Below are positions 49,421-57,527 of a stretch of DNA of 64,000 bases, in pieces; position 1 is the stretch's first letter; every line of letters begins with the position of its first letter. The translations under genes were made by a program, and so were the position numbers. This DNA comes from Streptomyces sp. TRM49041 (lineage in GTDB: Bacteria; Actinomycetota; Actinomycetes; Streptomycetales; Streptomycetaceae): contig NZ_VSRY01000147.1 of NCBI RefSeq assembly GCF_008271805.1, forward strand, positions 248,001 to 312,000. The letters run 5' to 3'. The notes under the pieces were generated by a model. It did no database searches, was not told where the DNA came from, and was given only the letters and a program-made list of their open reading frames with translations.

Positions 49421-50203
49421 CTACGGGCCGGTGAGCGCCGTGAGGGCGTCGTCCAGTACGCGGCGGAGCCGACGGGCGTCCGGGGCCACGGCCGTGACCA
49501 GAGCCGCTGGCCCCGCCAGTGGGGTGAGTACGGCCGTGTCGTCCAGTTGCCGGGAATCCACCGGCTTCTCCGCGAACTGGGGGTCCACCACGAGGAGCTG
49601 GCCCACCGCGCGGTGGCCCGCCAGGACCGCCGGGCCGTCCCAGCCGCCGGGCGCGCCGGGGCCGCAGGCGAGTTCCTGGTCCAGGAGCGGGCGGCCGGCC
49701 CGGAGGACGGTGAGTCGGGTGGTCAGGGTGCCGGGGGGCTCGGCGGTGCGGCCGAGGATCTGTTCCTCGCGCAGGACCAGGCGGGCCGTCGCGGCCAGTG
49801 CGACGCGCGTCCGCATGCGCAGGGTGGAGCAGTGCGCGGCGATCAGCTGCTCCGGCAGCCAGGTCAGCTCGGCCTGCTCGCCGACGTCGAGCCGTACGTC
49901 GTAGTACGCGCTCTCGCCCGTCTCGCCCGGCAGCGAGACCGTGGCCGCCGCCGAGTCGACCAGCAGCCGGGCCCCGTCCCTCACCTCGGCCTCCAGGGCA
50001 AGGCGGTCGCCGCCGAGCGGGGCGCTCATCGCGCCGACGACGGTGACGCGGGCCGTGGCCGGTTCGCCGGAGCCGGAGCCGGAGCGGGAGCGGGAACGGG
50101 AACGGGACCGGGTGCGGCGCAGGGCCAGGGGGCCGTCGCTCACCAGGACGGGCAGGACGCCGCCCGGCTCGGCGACGATCCGGGCGGTCGCGCGGACGCT
50201 CAC
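49421..50203 (-). CDS. ureD: urease accessory protein UreD
   Basis: 260-residue urease maturation chaperone that binds apo-urease first and recruits UreF and UreG. Family features include LVDSAAATVSLPGE, YYDVRLDVGEQAELTWLPEQ and LLVVDPQF. Sequence conservation is low, as is usual for UreD. The GTG start at 50203 overlaps the ureG stop. A hexanucleotide tract at 50067-50112 encodes RTRSRSRSRSRSGSGSG near the N-terminus, an unusual low-complexity insertion. It is the last gene of the operon. Confidence 0.88.
   Translation of the reverse strand: MSVRATARIVAEPGGVLPVLVSDGPLALRRTRSRSRSRSRSGSGSGEPATARVTVVGAMSAPLGGDRLALEAEVRDGARLLVDSAAATVSLPGETGESAYYDVRLDVGEQAELTWLPEQLIAAHCSTLRMRTRVALAATARLVLREEQILGRTAEPPGTLTTRLTVLRAGRPLLDQELACGPGAPGGWDGPAVLAGHRAVGQLLVVDPQFAEKPVDSRQLDDTAVLTPLAGPAALVTAVAPDARRLRRVLDDALTALTGP
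50067..50112. repeat. hexanucleotide tandem repeat inside ureD
   Basis: About seven and a half copies of a six-base unit varying among CCGGAG, CGGGAG, CGGGAA and CGGGAC. Each unit adds two residues, so copy-number change would keep the frame. Confidence 0.75.
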
Positions 50204-50895
50204 GCCGCCCCGGCCGTCGTCCAGGCGGCGAGCCGGGCACGTACCCAGTCGGCCACCGGCGCGACGCCGTTCTCGCCGGTCAGTGAGGTGAACGCGACGG
50301 GCAGGTCGCCGCGCTGCTCCTTGGCGTCGCGGGCCATCCGCTCCAGGTCGGAGCCGACGTACGGCGCGAGGTCGGTCTTGTTGACGACGAGCAGGTCGGC
50401 GGTGGTGACGCCGGGGCCGCCCTTGCGGGGGATGTCGTCGCCGCCCGCGACGTCGATGACGAAGATCTGCGCGTCGACGAGGCCCTTGGAGAAGGTCGCG
50501 GTGAGGTTGTCGCCGCCGGACTCGACGAGGATCAGGTCGAGCGGCCCTACGGTGTCCTCCAGGTCCTCGACCGCTTCGAGGTTCGCGGAGATGTCGTCGC
50601 GGATGGCGGTGTGCGGGCAGGCGCCGGTCTCGACGGCCTGGATGCGCTCGGGCGGCAGGACCGCGTGGCGCAGCAGGAACTCGGCGTCCTCGCGCGTGTA
50701 GATGTCGTTGGTGACGACGGCGAGGGACAACTGGTCGCGCAGGACGCGGCAGAGCGCGGCAACGGTCGCTGTCTTGCCGGAGCCGACGGGGCCGCCGAGG
50801 CCGATGCGCAGGGCGCGGCGGGTGCCGTCGGGGCGGGTGGCGTCGGCGCTGACGGCCGCGGTGCCCGGGTGGCCGTGGGTGTGGTCGAGGTGCAT
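50200..50895 (-). CDS. ureG: urease accessory GTPase UreG
   Basis: 231-residue GTPase that powers nickel delivery to urease. The P-loop is GLGGPVGSGKTATV; other motifs are VVTNDIYTREDAEF, VETGACPHTAIRDD (with the CPH metal-binding motif), LVESGGDNLTATFS and LLVVNKTDLAPYVG. The N-terminus is His-rich (MHLDHTHGHPG), a probable nickel store. The ATG at 50895 has GGGAG eight bases upstream. It lies between ureF and ureD in the same direction. Confidence 0.96.
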   Translation of the reverse strand: MHLDHTHGHPGTAAVSADATRPDGTRRALRIGLGGPVGSGKTATVAALCRVLRDQLSLAVVTNDIYTREDAEFLLRHAVLPPERIQAVETGACPHTAIRDDISANLEAVEDLEDTVGPLDLILVESGGDNLTATFSKGLVDAQIFVIDVAGGDDIPRKGGPGVTTADLLVVNKTDLAPYVGSDLERMARDAKEQRGDLPVAFTSLTGENGVAPVADWVRARLAAWTTAGAA

Positions 50896-50987
50896 GGTGC
50901 GGCTCCCATGAGCGGTCGGAAGGTTGGCCGGGTGGGTGGTCAGGGCGTTCGGACGCGTGGTCGGGGTGGCCGGCGTGGTCAGGGCGG

Positions 50988-51662
50988 TCAAGAGGCGAAG
51001 AGGCGTACGGGCCACGCCGCGTGCTGCTCCGCCGTGATGTCCAGCAGCGGCGCCGACGCCGCCGGCAGGGCGTCGACACCCTCCCGCGCGGCGGCCGTGG
51101 CGCGCGCGGCCACGTCGTCCATGTCGGGCGCGAGCCGGGCCAGGACGGCGGTGGCCTGGAACGGGTCGAGGCTCAACAGCCGTACGGCGGCCGTGGCCGG
51201 TCCGCTGACGGTCTCGTACACGGCACAGTGCGCGGCCTCCTCGGGGCCGAGACCGGCGGCGCGGGCGGTGGCGCCGAGGACGACCGGCTGGTGGGCGCCG
51301 CGCGGGTAGGCCCGGGCCAGCGCGTCCAGTTCGGGGCTGGGCCAGGTGGCGCGGGCGGCCCGCATCAGCTGCCGTCCCAGGCGCCGGGCGGTGGCCCGCA
51401 GCGCGGGTGACGGGGTGCGGGCGTCCGCGGCCGCGTCGAGCGCCGCCGCGCCGTGCCCGAGTGCGGCCGCGGCGGCGAGGCCGGCCGCCGTGAGCCCGGT
51501 CGTGTGGAGGCGGCCCCGGCAGAAGTGCTCGAGGTCGGCCGCGTCCTTGATGCGGCCCGCCCTGACGGCCGGTTCGGCGCCGCCGGAGTGTGCGTGCCCG
51601 CCGGCGGGGAACCGCCCGTCGGCGAGCACGAGCAGTGCGGAGAGACCCGCGGATCGGCTCAT
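50988..51662 (-). CDS. ureF: urease accessory protein UreF
   Basis: 224-residue helical chaperone that joins UreD and UreG in nickel insertion. Features are LLVLADGRFPAGGHAHSGG at the N-terminus, typical of UreF, then HFCRGRLHTTGLTAAGLAAA, AVYETVSGPATAAVRLLSLD and PFQATAVLARLAPDMDDVA. The ATG at 51662 lies 17 bases after the ureC stop. The 92-base gap to ureG is repetitive in GTGG and holds no gene. Confidence 0.93.
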   Translation of the reverse strand: MSRSAGLSALLVLADGRFPAGGHAHSGGAEPAVRAGRIKDAADLEHFCRGRLHTTGLTAAGLAAAAALGHGAAALDAAADARTPSPALRATARRLGRQLMRAARATWPSPELDALARAYPRGAHQPVVLGATARAAGLGPEEAAHCAVYETVSGPATAAVRLLSLDPFQATAVLARLAPDMDDVAARATAAAREGVDALPAASAPLLDITAEQHAAWPVRLFAS

Positions 51663-51679
51663 CGCGTGACGTCCGTTCC

Positions 51680-53422
51680 TCAGAAGAGGAAGTAGCGCTG
51701 GGCCATGGGCAGTTCCGCGGCGGGTGCGGGTTCGACCGGTTCGCCGTCGATGGTGACCGCGAAGCTGTCGGGGTTCACCTCGACCCGGGGCATGGCGTCG
51801 TTCTCGCGCATGTCGGCCTTGGTGACGCCCCGGGTGTCGCGGATCGCGACGCACTTCTTGCCGAGGCCGAGCCGTCCCGGCAGGGCGTCCTCGATGGCCG
51901 CCTGGGCGACGAAGTTGACGGAGTTGCTCGCGGGTGCCCGGCCGTGCGCGCCGAACATGGGGCGGGGCAGGACGGGCTGCGGGGTGGGGATGGAGGCGTT
52001 GGCGTCGCCCATCTGCGCGTACGCGATCTGCCCGCCCTTGATGACGAGCTGTGGCTTGACGCCGAAGAACGCCGGGTCCCACAGCACCAGGTCGGCGAGC
52101 TTGCCGGGCTCGACGGAGCCGATCTCGTGGTCGACGCCCTGGGCGACGGCCGGGTTGATCGTGTACTTGGCGACATAGCGGCGGGCGCGCCGGTTGTCGG
52201 CGCGGCCGTCACCGGCGAGGGTGCCGCGGCGCCGCCTCATGACGTGCGCGGTCTGCCAGGTCCGCATGATCACCTCACCGATGCGGCCCATGGCCTGGGA
52301 GTCGGAGGAGATGATCGAGATGGCGCCGAGGTCGTGGAGGACGTCCTCGGCGGCGATGGTGGTGGGCCTGATGCGGGACTCGGCGAAGGCGAGGTCCTCG
52401 GGGACGGCCGGGTTGAGGTGGTGACAGACCATCAGCATGTCGAGGTGTTCCTCGACGGTGTTGACGGTGTGCGGCCGGGTCGGGTTGGTGGAGCTGGGCA
52501 GGACGTACGGCTCGGCGACGACGGTGATGATGTCGGGCGCGTGCCCGCCGCCGGCGCCTTCGGTGTGGTACGCGTGGATGGTGCGCCCGGCGATGGCGGC
52601 GAGGGTGTCGCCGACGAAACCGGCTTCGTTGAGCGTGTCGGTGTGGATGGCGAGCTGGGCGCCGGTCTCCTCGCACACGCCCAGGCAGGCGTCGATGGCG
52701 GCGGGGGTGGCTCCCCAGTCCTCGTGGATCTTGAATCCGAGGGCGCCGCCGCGCAGTTGGGAGTGCATGGCCTCGCGGGAGAGCGTATTGCCCTTGGCGA
52801 GGAGGCCGATGTTGACGGGGAAGCCGTCGAGCGCCTCCAGCATGCGGGCGAGGTGCCAGGGGCCTGGGGTGACAGTGGTGGCCTTGCTGCCTTCGGCGGG
52901 TCCGGTGCCGCCGCCGATCAGGGTGGTGATCCCGGAGGAGAGGGCCTGGTCCACAAGGGTGGGCGAGATGAAGTGGACGTGCGCGTCGATGGCCCCGGCG
53001 GTGAGGATCTTGCCGTTGCCGGCGATGATCTCGGTCTCGGGTCCGATGACGAGGTCCGGGTGGACGCCGTCCATGGTGTCGGGGTTGCCGGCCTTGCCGA
53101 TGCCGGTGATCCGGCCGTCCCGTATACCGATGTCGGCCTTGACGACGCCCCAGTGGTCGAGGACGACGGCCCCGGTGATGACGGTGTCGGGGGCGCCTTC
53201 CGCGCGTGTGGCGCGGGACTGGCCCATGGACTCGCGGATGACCTTGCCGCCGCCGAACACGGCCTCGTCGCCGGCGCGTCCGGGGCCGCCGGAGCGGTCC
53301 TCCTCGATCTCGACGACGAGGTCCGTGTCGGCGAGCCGTACGCGGTCGCCGGTGGTGGGGCCGAACAGGTCGGCGTAGACGGCCCGGTCGAGCAGCACGG
53401 GCCGCCGGATGGGCTCAGTCAT
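51680..53422 (-). CDS. ureC: urease subunit alpha (UreC)
   Basis: 580-residue catalytic subunit hydrolysing urea to ammonia and carbamate. Nickel and active-site residues are present: AGAIDAHVHFIS (two His ligands), GALGFKIHEDWG (the Lys that is carbamylated), YHTEGAGGGHAPDI, the flap MVCHHLNP with the mobile Cys, and SSDSQAMGRIGE with the Asp ligand. Length matches UreC (about 570). It overlaps ureB by eight bases. The complete set of active-site residues argues that the enzyme works. Confidence 0.97.
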   Translation of the reverse strand: MTEPIRRPVLLDRAVYADLFGPTTGDRVRLADTDLVVEIEEDRSGGPGRAGDEAVFGGGKVIRESMGQSRATRAEGAPDTVITGAVVLDHWGVVKADIGIRDGRITGIGKAGNPDTMDGVHPDLVIGPETEIIAGNGKILTAGAIDAHVHFISPTLVDQALSSGITTLIGGGTGPAEGSKATTVTPGPWHLARMLEALDGFPVNIGLLAKGNTLSREAMHSQLRGGALGFKIHEDWGATPAAIDACLGVCEETGAQLAIHTDTLNEAGFVGDTLAAIAGRTIHAYHTEGAGGGHAPDIITVVAEPYVLPSSTNPTRPHTVNTVEEHLDMLMVCHHLNPAVPEDLAFAESRIRPTTIAAEDVLHDLGAISIISSDSQAMGRIGEVIMRTWQTAHVMRRRRGTLAGDGRADNRRARRYVAKYTINPAVAQGVDHEIGSVEPGKLADLVLWDPAFFGVKPQLVIKGGQIAYAQMGDANASIPTPQPVLPRPMFGAHGRAPASNSVNFVAQAAIEDALPGRLGLGKKCVAIRDTRGVTKADMRENDAMPRVEVNPDSFAVTIDGEPVEPAPAAELPMAQRYFLF

Positions 53423-53726
53423 CGAGGGGACCTCCGGTCTCTCCGCGCAGCCCGGGTACGACCCGTGCTCCCGCGAGCGGTACGAGTTCCACGTCGACCG
53501 GGATGCCAGGTTCGAAGCGGACAGCGGTGCCGGCGGCGATGTTCAGCCGCAGGCCGTGCGCGGCCCGGCGGTCGAAGTCCAGTCCGGGGTTGGCCTCGGC
53601 GAAGTGGTAGTGGGAGCCGACCTGGACGGGCCGGTCGGCGGCGTTGAGGACGGTGAGGCAGGTGACGGGGCGGCCCTCGTTGATGGCCACGGGCTCGTCC
53701 GCGTAGAGGATCTCTCCGGGAATCAT
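53415..53726 (-). CDS. ureB: urease subunit beta (UreB)
   Basis: 103-residue structural subunit. Features are IPGEILYADEPVAINEGRP, VGSHYHFAEANPGLDFDR, AHGLRLNIAAGTAVRFEPG and the ending ELVPLAGARVVPGLRG, all typical of UreB. It lies between ureA (13-base gap) and ureC (eight-base overlap). Confidence 0.97.
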   Translation of the reverse strand: MIPGEILYADEPVAINEGRPVTCLTVLNAADRPVQVGSHYHFAEANPGLDFDRRAAHGLRLNIAAGTAVRFEPGIPVDVELVPLAGARVVPGLRGETGGPLDD

Positions 53727-53739
53727 GTGTGACGCCCCC

Positions 53740-54042
<303 letters not shown>

Positions 54043-54137
54043 GTTCCACCTCACAGTTCCCGCCCGGCGTCGTCCCGGGCGCAGCGGGACCCTATCCGGC
54101 TTCAACACTCTGTTGACCTGCGAGGACGACTGTGTCG

Positions 54138-54181
54138 GAGAGATATTTCAATCTCTCGCAGAAGTTTTTCCGGGAGGTTAA
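54138..54181 (-). promoter_or_regulatory. ure promoter region: palindrome and GlnR-like box
   Basis: GAGAGAT at 54138-54144 and ATCTCTC at 54151-54157 form a seven-base dyad in A/T-rich sequence. Read leftward, TTAACCTCCCGGAAAA (54181-54166) fits the core TnAC-N6-GaAA of actinobacterial GlnR sites. GlnR control of ureA is established in S. coelicolor. The box overlaps the stop of the upstream TetR gene. Confidence 0.4.
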
Positions 54182-54804
54182 CCGGCCTTTTGCGTGCCCA
54201 TGGACATCAGGCCGCGCACGCCGTCCTGGAGTACGGCCACGGGGGCGGTGCCGAACACCGCCTGCTGGGCGGCGAACCCCTGGGCGAGGGCGATCATCGT
54301 GCGGGCCACATGGTCTGCCGGGATGTCGTCCCGCATCATGCCGGCCGTCTGGTAGGCGGTGACGACCTCGGTCCAGGCGCCGCGCACGCTCGCGTAGCCC
54401 TCGCGCATGGCGGCGGAGAGCCGGTCGTTGCGGAGGGCCTCGGTCCACACCTGGATCATCAGGCGGGGCAGACTCTCCCGACCCTCGTACGGGAGGCCGT
54501 GTCCCCCGCTGAGCACCTGCGCCATCACGTTGGCGACGAGCTGGTCGGGGGTCGGCGGCGGTGTCTGGGAGACGGCCGACTCGAAGGCCGAACGCATCGC
54601 GTCGAGCACCTCCGCGACGATGGCCTCGATGATCTCTTCCTTGCTGCGGAAGTAGCGGTACACCGCCCCGGCCGAGAGGTCGGCCTCTCGCAGCACGTCC
54701 TGCATGGACGTGGCATGGAAGCCGTTGCGCGCGAAACAGCGGGCGGCGCCGTTGAGGATCTGGCGGCGGCGGGCGTCGAGGTGTTCCTGGGATACACGGG
54801 CCAT
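54178..54804 (-). CDS. TetR-family regulator, divergent from a membrane protein
   Basis: 208-residue repressor. The helix-turn-helix is SMQDVLREADLSAGAVYRYF (about residues 32-51) followed by RSKEEIIEAIVAEV. The C-terminal part is a helical ligand domain resembling TetR_C_6-type regulators. The ATG at 54804 gives the normal start MARVSQEHLDARRRQILNGA. Paired AAAACGAACGWTC sites lie between it and the divergent membrane-protein gene. The ligand is unknown. Confidence 0.9.
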   Translation of the reverse strand: MARVSQEHLDARRRQILNGAARCFARNGFHATSMQDVLREADLSAGAVYRYFRSKEEIIEAIVAEVLDAMRSAFESAVSQTPPPTPDQLVANVMAQVLSGGHGLPYEGRESLPRLMIQVWTEALRNDRLSAAMREGYASVRGAWTEVVTAYQTAGMMRDDIPADHVARTMIALAQGFAAQQAVFGTAPVAVLQDGVRGLMSMGTQKAG

Positions 54805-54816
54805 GATCCCAAATTT

Positions 54817-54892
54817 AAAACGAACGTTCATTCTTGACAAGCCCGACGGGCTGCGGGACAGTGACTCACGACCGTAAAACGAACGATCCTTC
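54817..54892. promoter_or_regulatory. paired AAAACGAACG operator candidates
   Basis: AAAACGAACGTTCATTC at 54817-54833 and AAAACGAACGATCCTTC at 54876-54892 are 59 bases apart in the divergent promoter region. The first holds the palindrome GAACGTTC. TetR dimers could use both to repress each gene. Confidence 0.65.
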
Positions 54893-54909
54893 TCTTTACG
54901 GAGGCTTCC

Positions 54910-55908
54910 ATGTCCGCCACCCCGCAGCGCCGCACGGTCGCGGTGATGCTGCTGATACCGGCGCTCGTCGCCCTCGCCCTGTGGGCCTTCGCCTGGCCGG
55001 CCGCCCGCGTCGCACCACACGACCTGCCGATCGGCGTCGCCGGACCCGAGGCGGCGGCCGCCCAGGTGGAGCGGGGGCTCCAGCAGCGCGAGGGGGCGTT
55101 CGACGTGCACCGTTACGCCGACGAGGCGGCCGCACGGGCCGCGATCGAGGACCGCGAGGTGTACGGCGCCGTGATCGTCGCCCAGGAGGGGCCGAAGCTG
55201 CTCACCGCGTCCGCAGCGAGCCCGGCCGTGGCGCAGCTGCTCCAGCAGGCCGTCCAGACACAGGCGCCGGGCGGCGCTCCGGTGCCGGTCACCGATGTGG
55301 CGCCCACACCGCCGGGTGACCCGCGGGGCTCGGCGCTCCCGGCGAGCGTGCTGCCCCTGGGGCTCGCCGGCATGGCGGGCGGGACCGTGGTGACCCTGCT
55401 GGGCCTGCACGGCATACGGGCGGTGACGGCCCTGACGGGCGCCGCGGTACTGGTGGGCCTGGTGGGCGCCGCGCTCACCCACAGCTGGCTCGGCGCACTG
55501 ACCGGCGACTGGTGGACCGAGGCAGGCGTGCTGGCACTGACGGCCCTGGCCATCGCGGCGACCGTCACGGGGCTCGGGGCGCTCCTCGGGCGGGCCGGAC
55601 TGGGGCTCGGCGCGCTGCTGATGGTGCTGCTGGGCAACCCCTTCTCAGGCGCGGCGAGCGCCCCGGAGCTGCTGCCGGAGCCCGTCGGGACGATCGGCCA
55701 GTGGCTGCCGCCGGGCGCGGGCGCGTCCCTGCTGCGTTCCGTGGCGTACTTCGACGGAGCGGCAGCAGGGGGACACGCGGTCACCCTGGCGCTGTGGGCA
55801 CTGCTGGGGCTGACGGCGGTCCTCGTGGGCGGCCGCCGGGCCGCGGCAGCGACGGCCGGCCGCTCCTCCGCCGGACGCACTACGCCGGAGCCGGCACCGA
55901 TCGGCTGA
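54910..55908 (+). CDS. ABC-2-like / YhgE-type membrane protein
   Basis: 332-residue integral membrane protein. One N-terminal helix (VMLLIPALVALALWAFAWPA), an extracytoplasmic domain of about 120 residues (GVAGPEAAAAQVERGLQQRE; VYGAVIVAQEGPKLLTASAA), then five to six C-terminal helices containing LLMVLLGNPFSGAASAPELL and PVGTIGQWLPPGAGASLLRS. This resembles the YhgE/Pip or ABC-2 permease fold, used in export, but no ATPase gene adjoins. GGAGG precedes the ATG. Control by the divergent TetR regulator is likely. Confidence 0.75.
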   Translation: MSATPQRRTVAVMLLIPALVALALWAFAWPAARVAPHDLPIGVAGPEAAAAQVERGLQQREGAFDVHRYADEAAARAAIEDREVYGAVIVAQEGPKLLTASAASPAVAQLLQQAVQTQAPGGAPVPVTDVAPTPPGDPRGSALPASVLPLGLAGMAGGTVVTLLGLHGIRAVTALTGAAVLVGLVGAALTHSWLGALTGDWWTEAGVLALTALAIAATVTGLGALLGRAGLGLGALLMVLLGNPFSGAASAPELLPEPVGTIGQWLPPGAGASLLRSVAYFDGAAAGGHAVTLALWALLGLTAVLVGGRRAAAATAGRSSAGRTTPEPAPIG

Positions 55909-55989
55909 CCCGGCTTCTGGACGGCCGCGCGTCCCCCCGCCACAGCGGACGGGGCGCGCGGCCTCCCCTATGCGCGCTCGCGGCGGCGG

Positions 55990-56222
55990 TCAGCCGCCGT
56001 GCGGGCGGTGTTCGGCGGCGATGCCGAAACGGCGGCGTTCACCGGGAGCGGACGGCGCACCACCCAACTCCGTCACCGAGCCGGCCGCCCGCTCCCCGGC
56101 CGGCTCCGGCGCGGCTTCGAGTCGCTCCAGGTCAGCGGCGGACACCAGCGCCACCAGCGGCTTCCCGTGGCGGGTCACCACGACGCGCTCACCGCCGTAG
56201 ACGACGCGGTTGATCGCCGAGC
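55990..56222 (-). pseudogene. Phd/YefM-type antitoxin gene, N-terminus deleted
   Basis: Leftward coding from about 56222 reads INRVVYGGERVVVTRHGKPL, VALVSAADLERLEAAPEPAG and ends RRFGIAAEHRPHGG. This is the middle and end of a Phd/YefM antitoxin; the usual N-terminal DNA-binding part ending in AELADL is absent. Upstream of the break the sequence belongs to a ClpP gene on the other strand. The promoter and start are gone, so it should not be expressed as an antitoxin. No toxin gene is beside it. Confidence 0.7.
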
Positions 56223-56238
56223 GCTCCCGGCCGGGGAA

Positions 56239-56712
56239 CGGAACGACGTGATCGCCCAACTCGTCCACCTCGAGTACGCGGCGCCCGACCAGGACATCTC
56301 GCTCTACATCAACTCCCCGGGCGGCCCGGTCGACATGATGACCGCCGTCTATGACGCGATGCAGGTGATCTCCTGCGACGTGGCGACGACCTGCGTCGGC
56401 CGGGCCGCGTCCACCGCCGCGCTCCTGCTCGCCGCCGGTGCGCCGGGGAAGCGCGCGGCGCTGCCGGGCGCCCGTGTGCTCCTCCAGCAGCCGGCCCTGG
56501 CGGAGCCGTTGCGGGGACAGCCCTCCGACCTGGACGTCCACGCCCGCGAGCTGCTGCGTCAGCGCGGCCAACTCGTCGACATGCTGGCCCGGCACACCGG
56601 CCGGGACCGGGATCGGGTCGAGGCCGACTTCGAGCGGGACCTGGTCCTTGACGCAACCGGCGCACGGACGCACGGCCTGGTGGACCATGTGGTCCGGACC
56701 CGGGTGGGGTGA
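56239..56712 (+). pseudogene. ClpP-like protease subunit gene, N-terminus deleted and catalytic His replaced
   Basis: From about 56239 the frame reads NDVIAQLVHLEYAAPDQDIS, LYINSPGGPVDMMTAVYDAM, then GRAASTAALLLAAG (catalytic Ser present), ARVLLQQPALAEP where ClpP has the catalytic His (HQP), and VEADFERDLVLDA with the Asp. The usual 40 or so N-terminal residues, including the axial loop, are missing; the frame runs open into antisense antitoxin sequence. A GTG at 56248 might start a product. Protease activity is unlikely. Confidence 0.65.
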
Positions 56713-57023
56713 CCGTGCGGCCCCAGGAGCGACCTCCGCTGCCGGCGCTGACCCGCGCCGAGGGCGCATACGTGGACGGCTACCTCGACATCGTCGACCT
56801 GGTAGGACGTCTCAACCCAGCCCGTGCCACACACACGTACGGCGCAATGCGAGCCGCGCAGGCGCTGGCCCGTCAGGCGGTCGTGCTGCGCGACGCCCTG
56901 ACGCTGATGCACCGGTGGGGCGAGCACGAGATCCACGACCGGACCCTGGCGCGTGCGCTGCGTGCGCTGGACGGTGAGCGGCGCACCGGTCGGGTGACGT
57001 TGCCTCAAGATCGCTTGGAGTGA
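56709..57023 (+). CDS. hypothetical protein downstream of the ClpP-like gene
   Basis: 104-residue protein, probably all helical: ALTRAEGAYVDGYLDIVDLV, GRLNPARATHTYGAMRAAQA, LARALRALDGERRTGRVTLP. The GTG start overlaps the ClpP-like stop (GTGA), so its expression may depend on read-through from the decayed gene. No domain is recognised. It might be an adaptor or accessory factor of this ClpP type, but that rests only on position. Confidence 0.55.
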   Translation: MTVRPQERPPLPALTRAEGAYVDGYLDIVDLVGRLNPARATHTYGAMRAAQALARQAVVLRDALTLMHRWGEHEIHDRTLARALRALDGERRTGRVTLPQDRLE

Positions 57024-57336
57024 CCGGTTTCGGACCCACACGGGCGAGAGGCGCTCGGCCGTTCGGCTGAGGCAAAGGGAGGAACTTCGTACGGGGCGAG
57101 TTGCGGAGCGCGTGTACGAGGTGGACGGCCGCGCGCCGCTCCGCCGCTGGTACGGGGCTCGGCAGGTGCTCGCCAGCGGGCCAGGGAGCCGCTTCTGTCC
57201 ACCCGATCGGATCAGTCGTGACGAGACTCACACAGCCTCGTCGCACCTCGGATTCGCGGCATCCGACGGGAAAGATCCGTCTCGACGACAAGCCCCCGCC
57301 ATCCCGGCGGGGCGGTCCGGGCGGACGCCGAGTCCT
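57024..57336. other. non-coding gap before the riboswitch
   Basis: 313 bases with no convincing gene on either strand. The only structure seen is a G/C hairpin CCCCGCC-ATCC-CGGCGGGG at about 57295-57313, just before the riboswitch. A promoter for the riboswitch transcript should be here but is not clear. Confidence 0.5.
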
Positions 57337-57510
57337 GCCGCTGTCCGGGCGCCTGGTCGACATCAGTGGATCGGCAGGAGTGGAGGACCCGAGCAGTACG
57401 GGGCGGCCACCGCACAGCGTGCGGACCGGTCCCCCTTGGGGTGAAGCCGCATCAGCGGCCGGGCATCTTCGTCCTGTCCGAACCCGACAGGCAATCCTTC
57501 ACAGGCGGGT
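57337..57510 (+). ncRNA. c-di-AMP (ydaO/yuaA) riboswitch
   Basis: The leader of the NlpC/P60 gene has the conserved blocks of the ydaO-yuaA riboswitch in order: GGCAGGAGTGGAGGACCCG (about 57391-57409), CCTTGGGGTGAAGCCG (about 57434-57449), GGCCGGGCATC (about 57458), CGTCCTGTCCGAACCCGACAG (split 57470-57490) and a closing ACAGGCGG (57501-57508) that can pair with CCGCTGT near 57338. This class binds c-di-AMP and turns off wall-hydrolase genes in actinobacteria. The ribosome binding site follows 8-15 bases later. Confidence 0.75.
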
Positions 57511-57527
57511 TGACGAAGGGTACTGCA

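Noticed and set aside
50896..50987. Possible small gene between ureG and ureF
   Set aside because: The gap is rich in GTGG/GGTC repeats without a start plus ribosome binding site; no credible frame.
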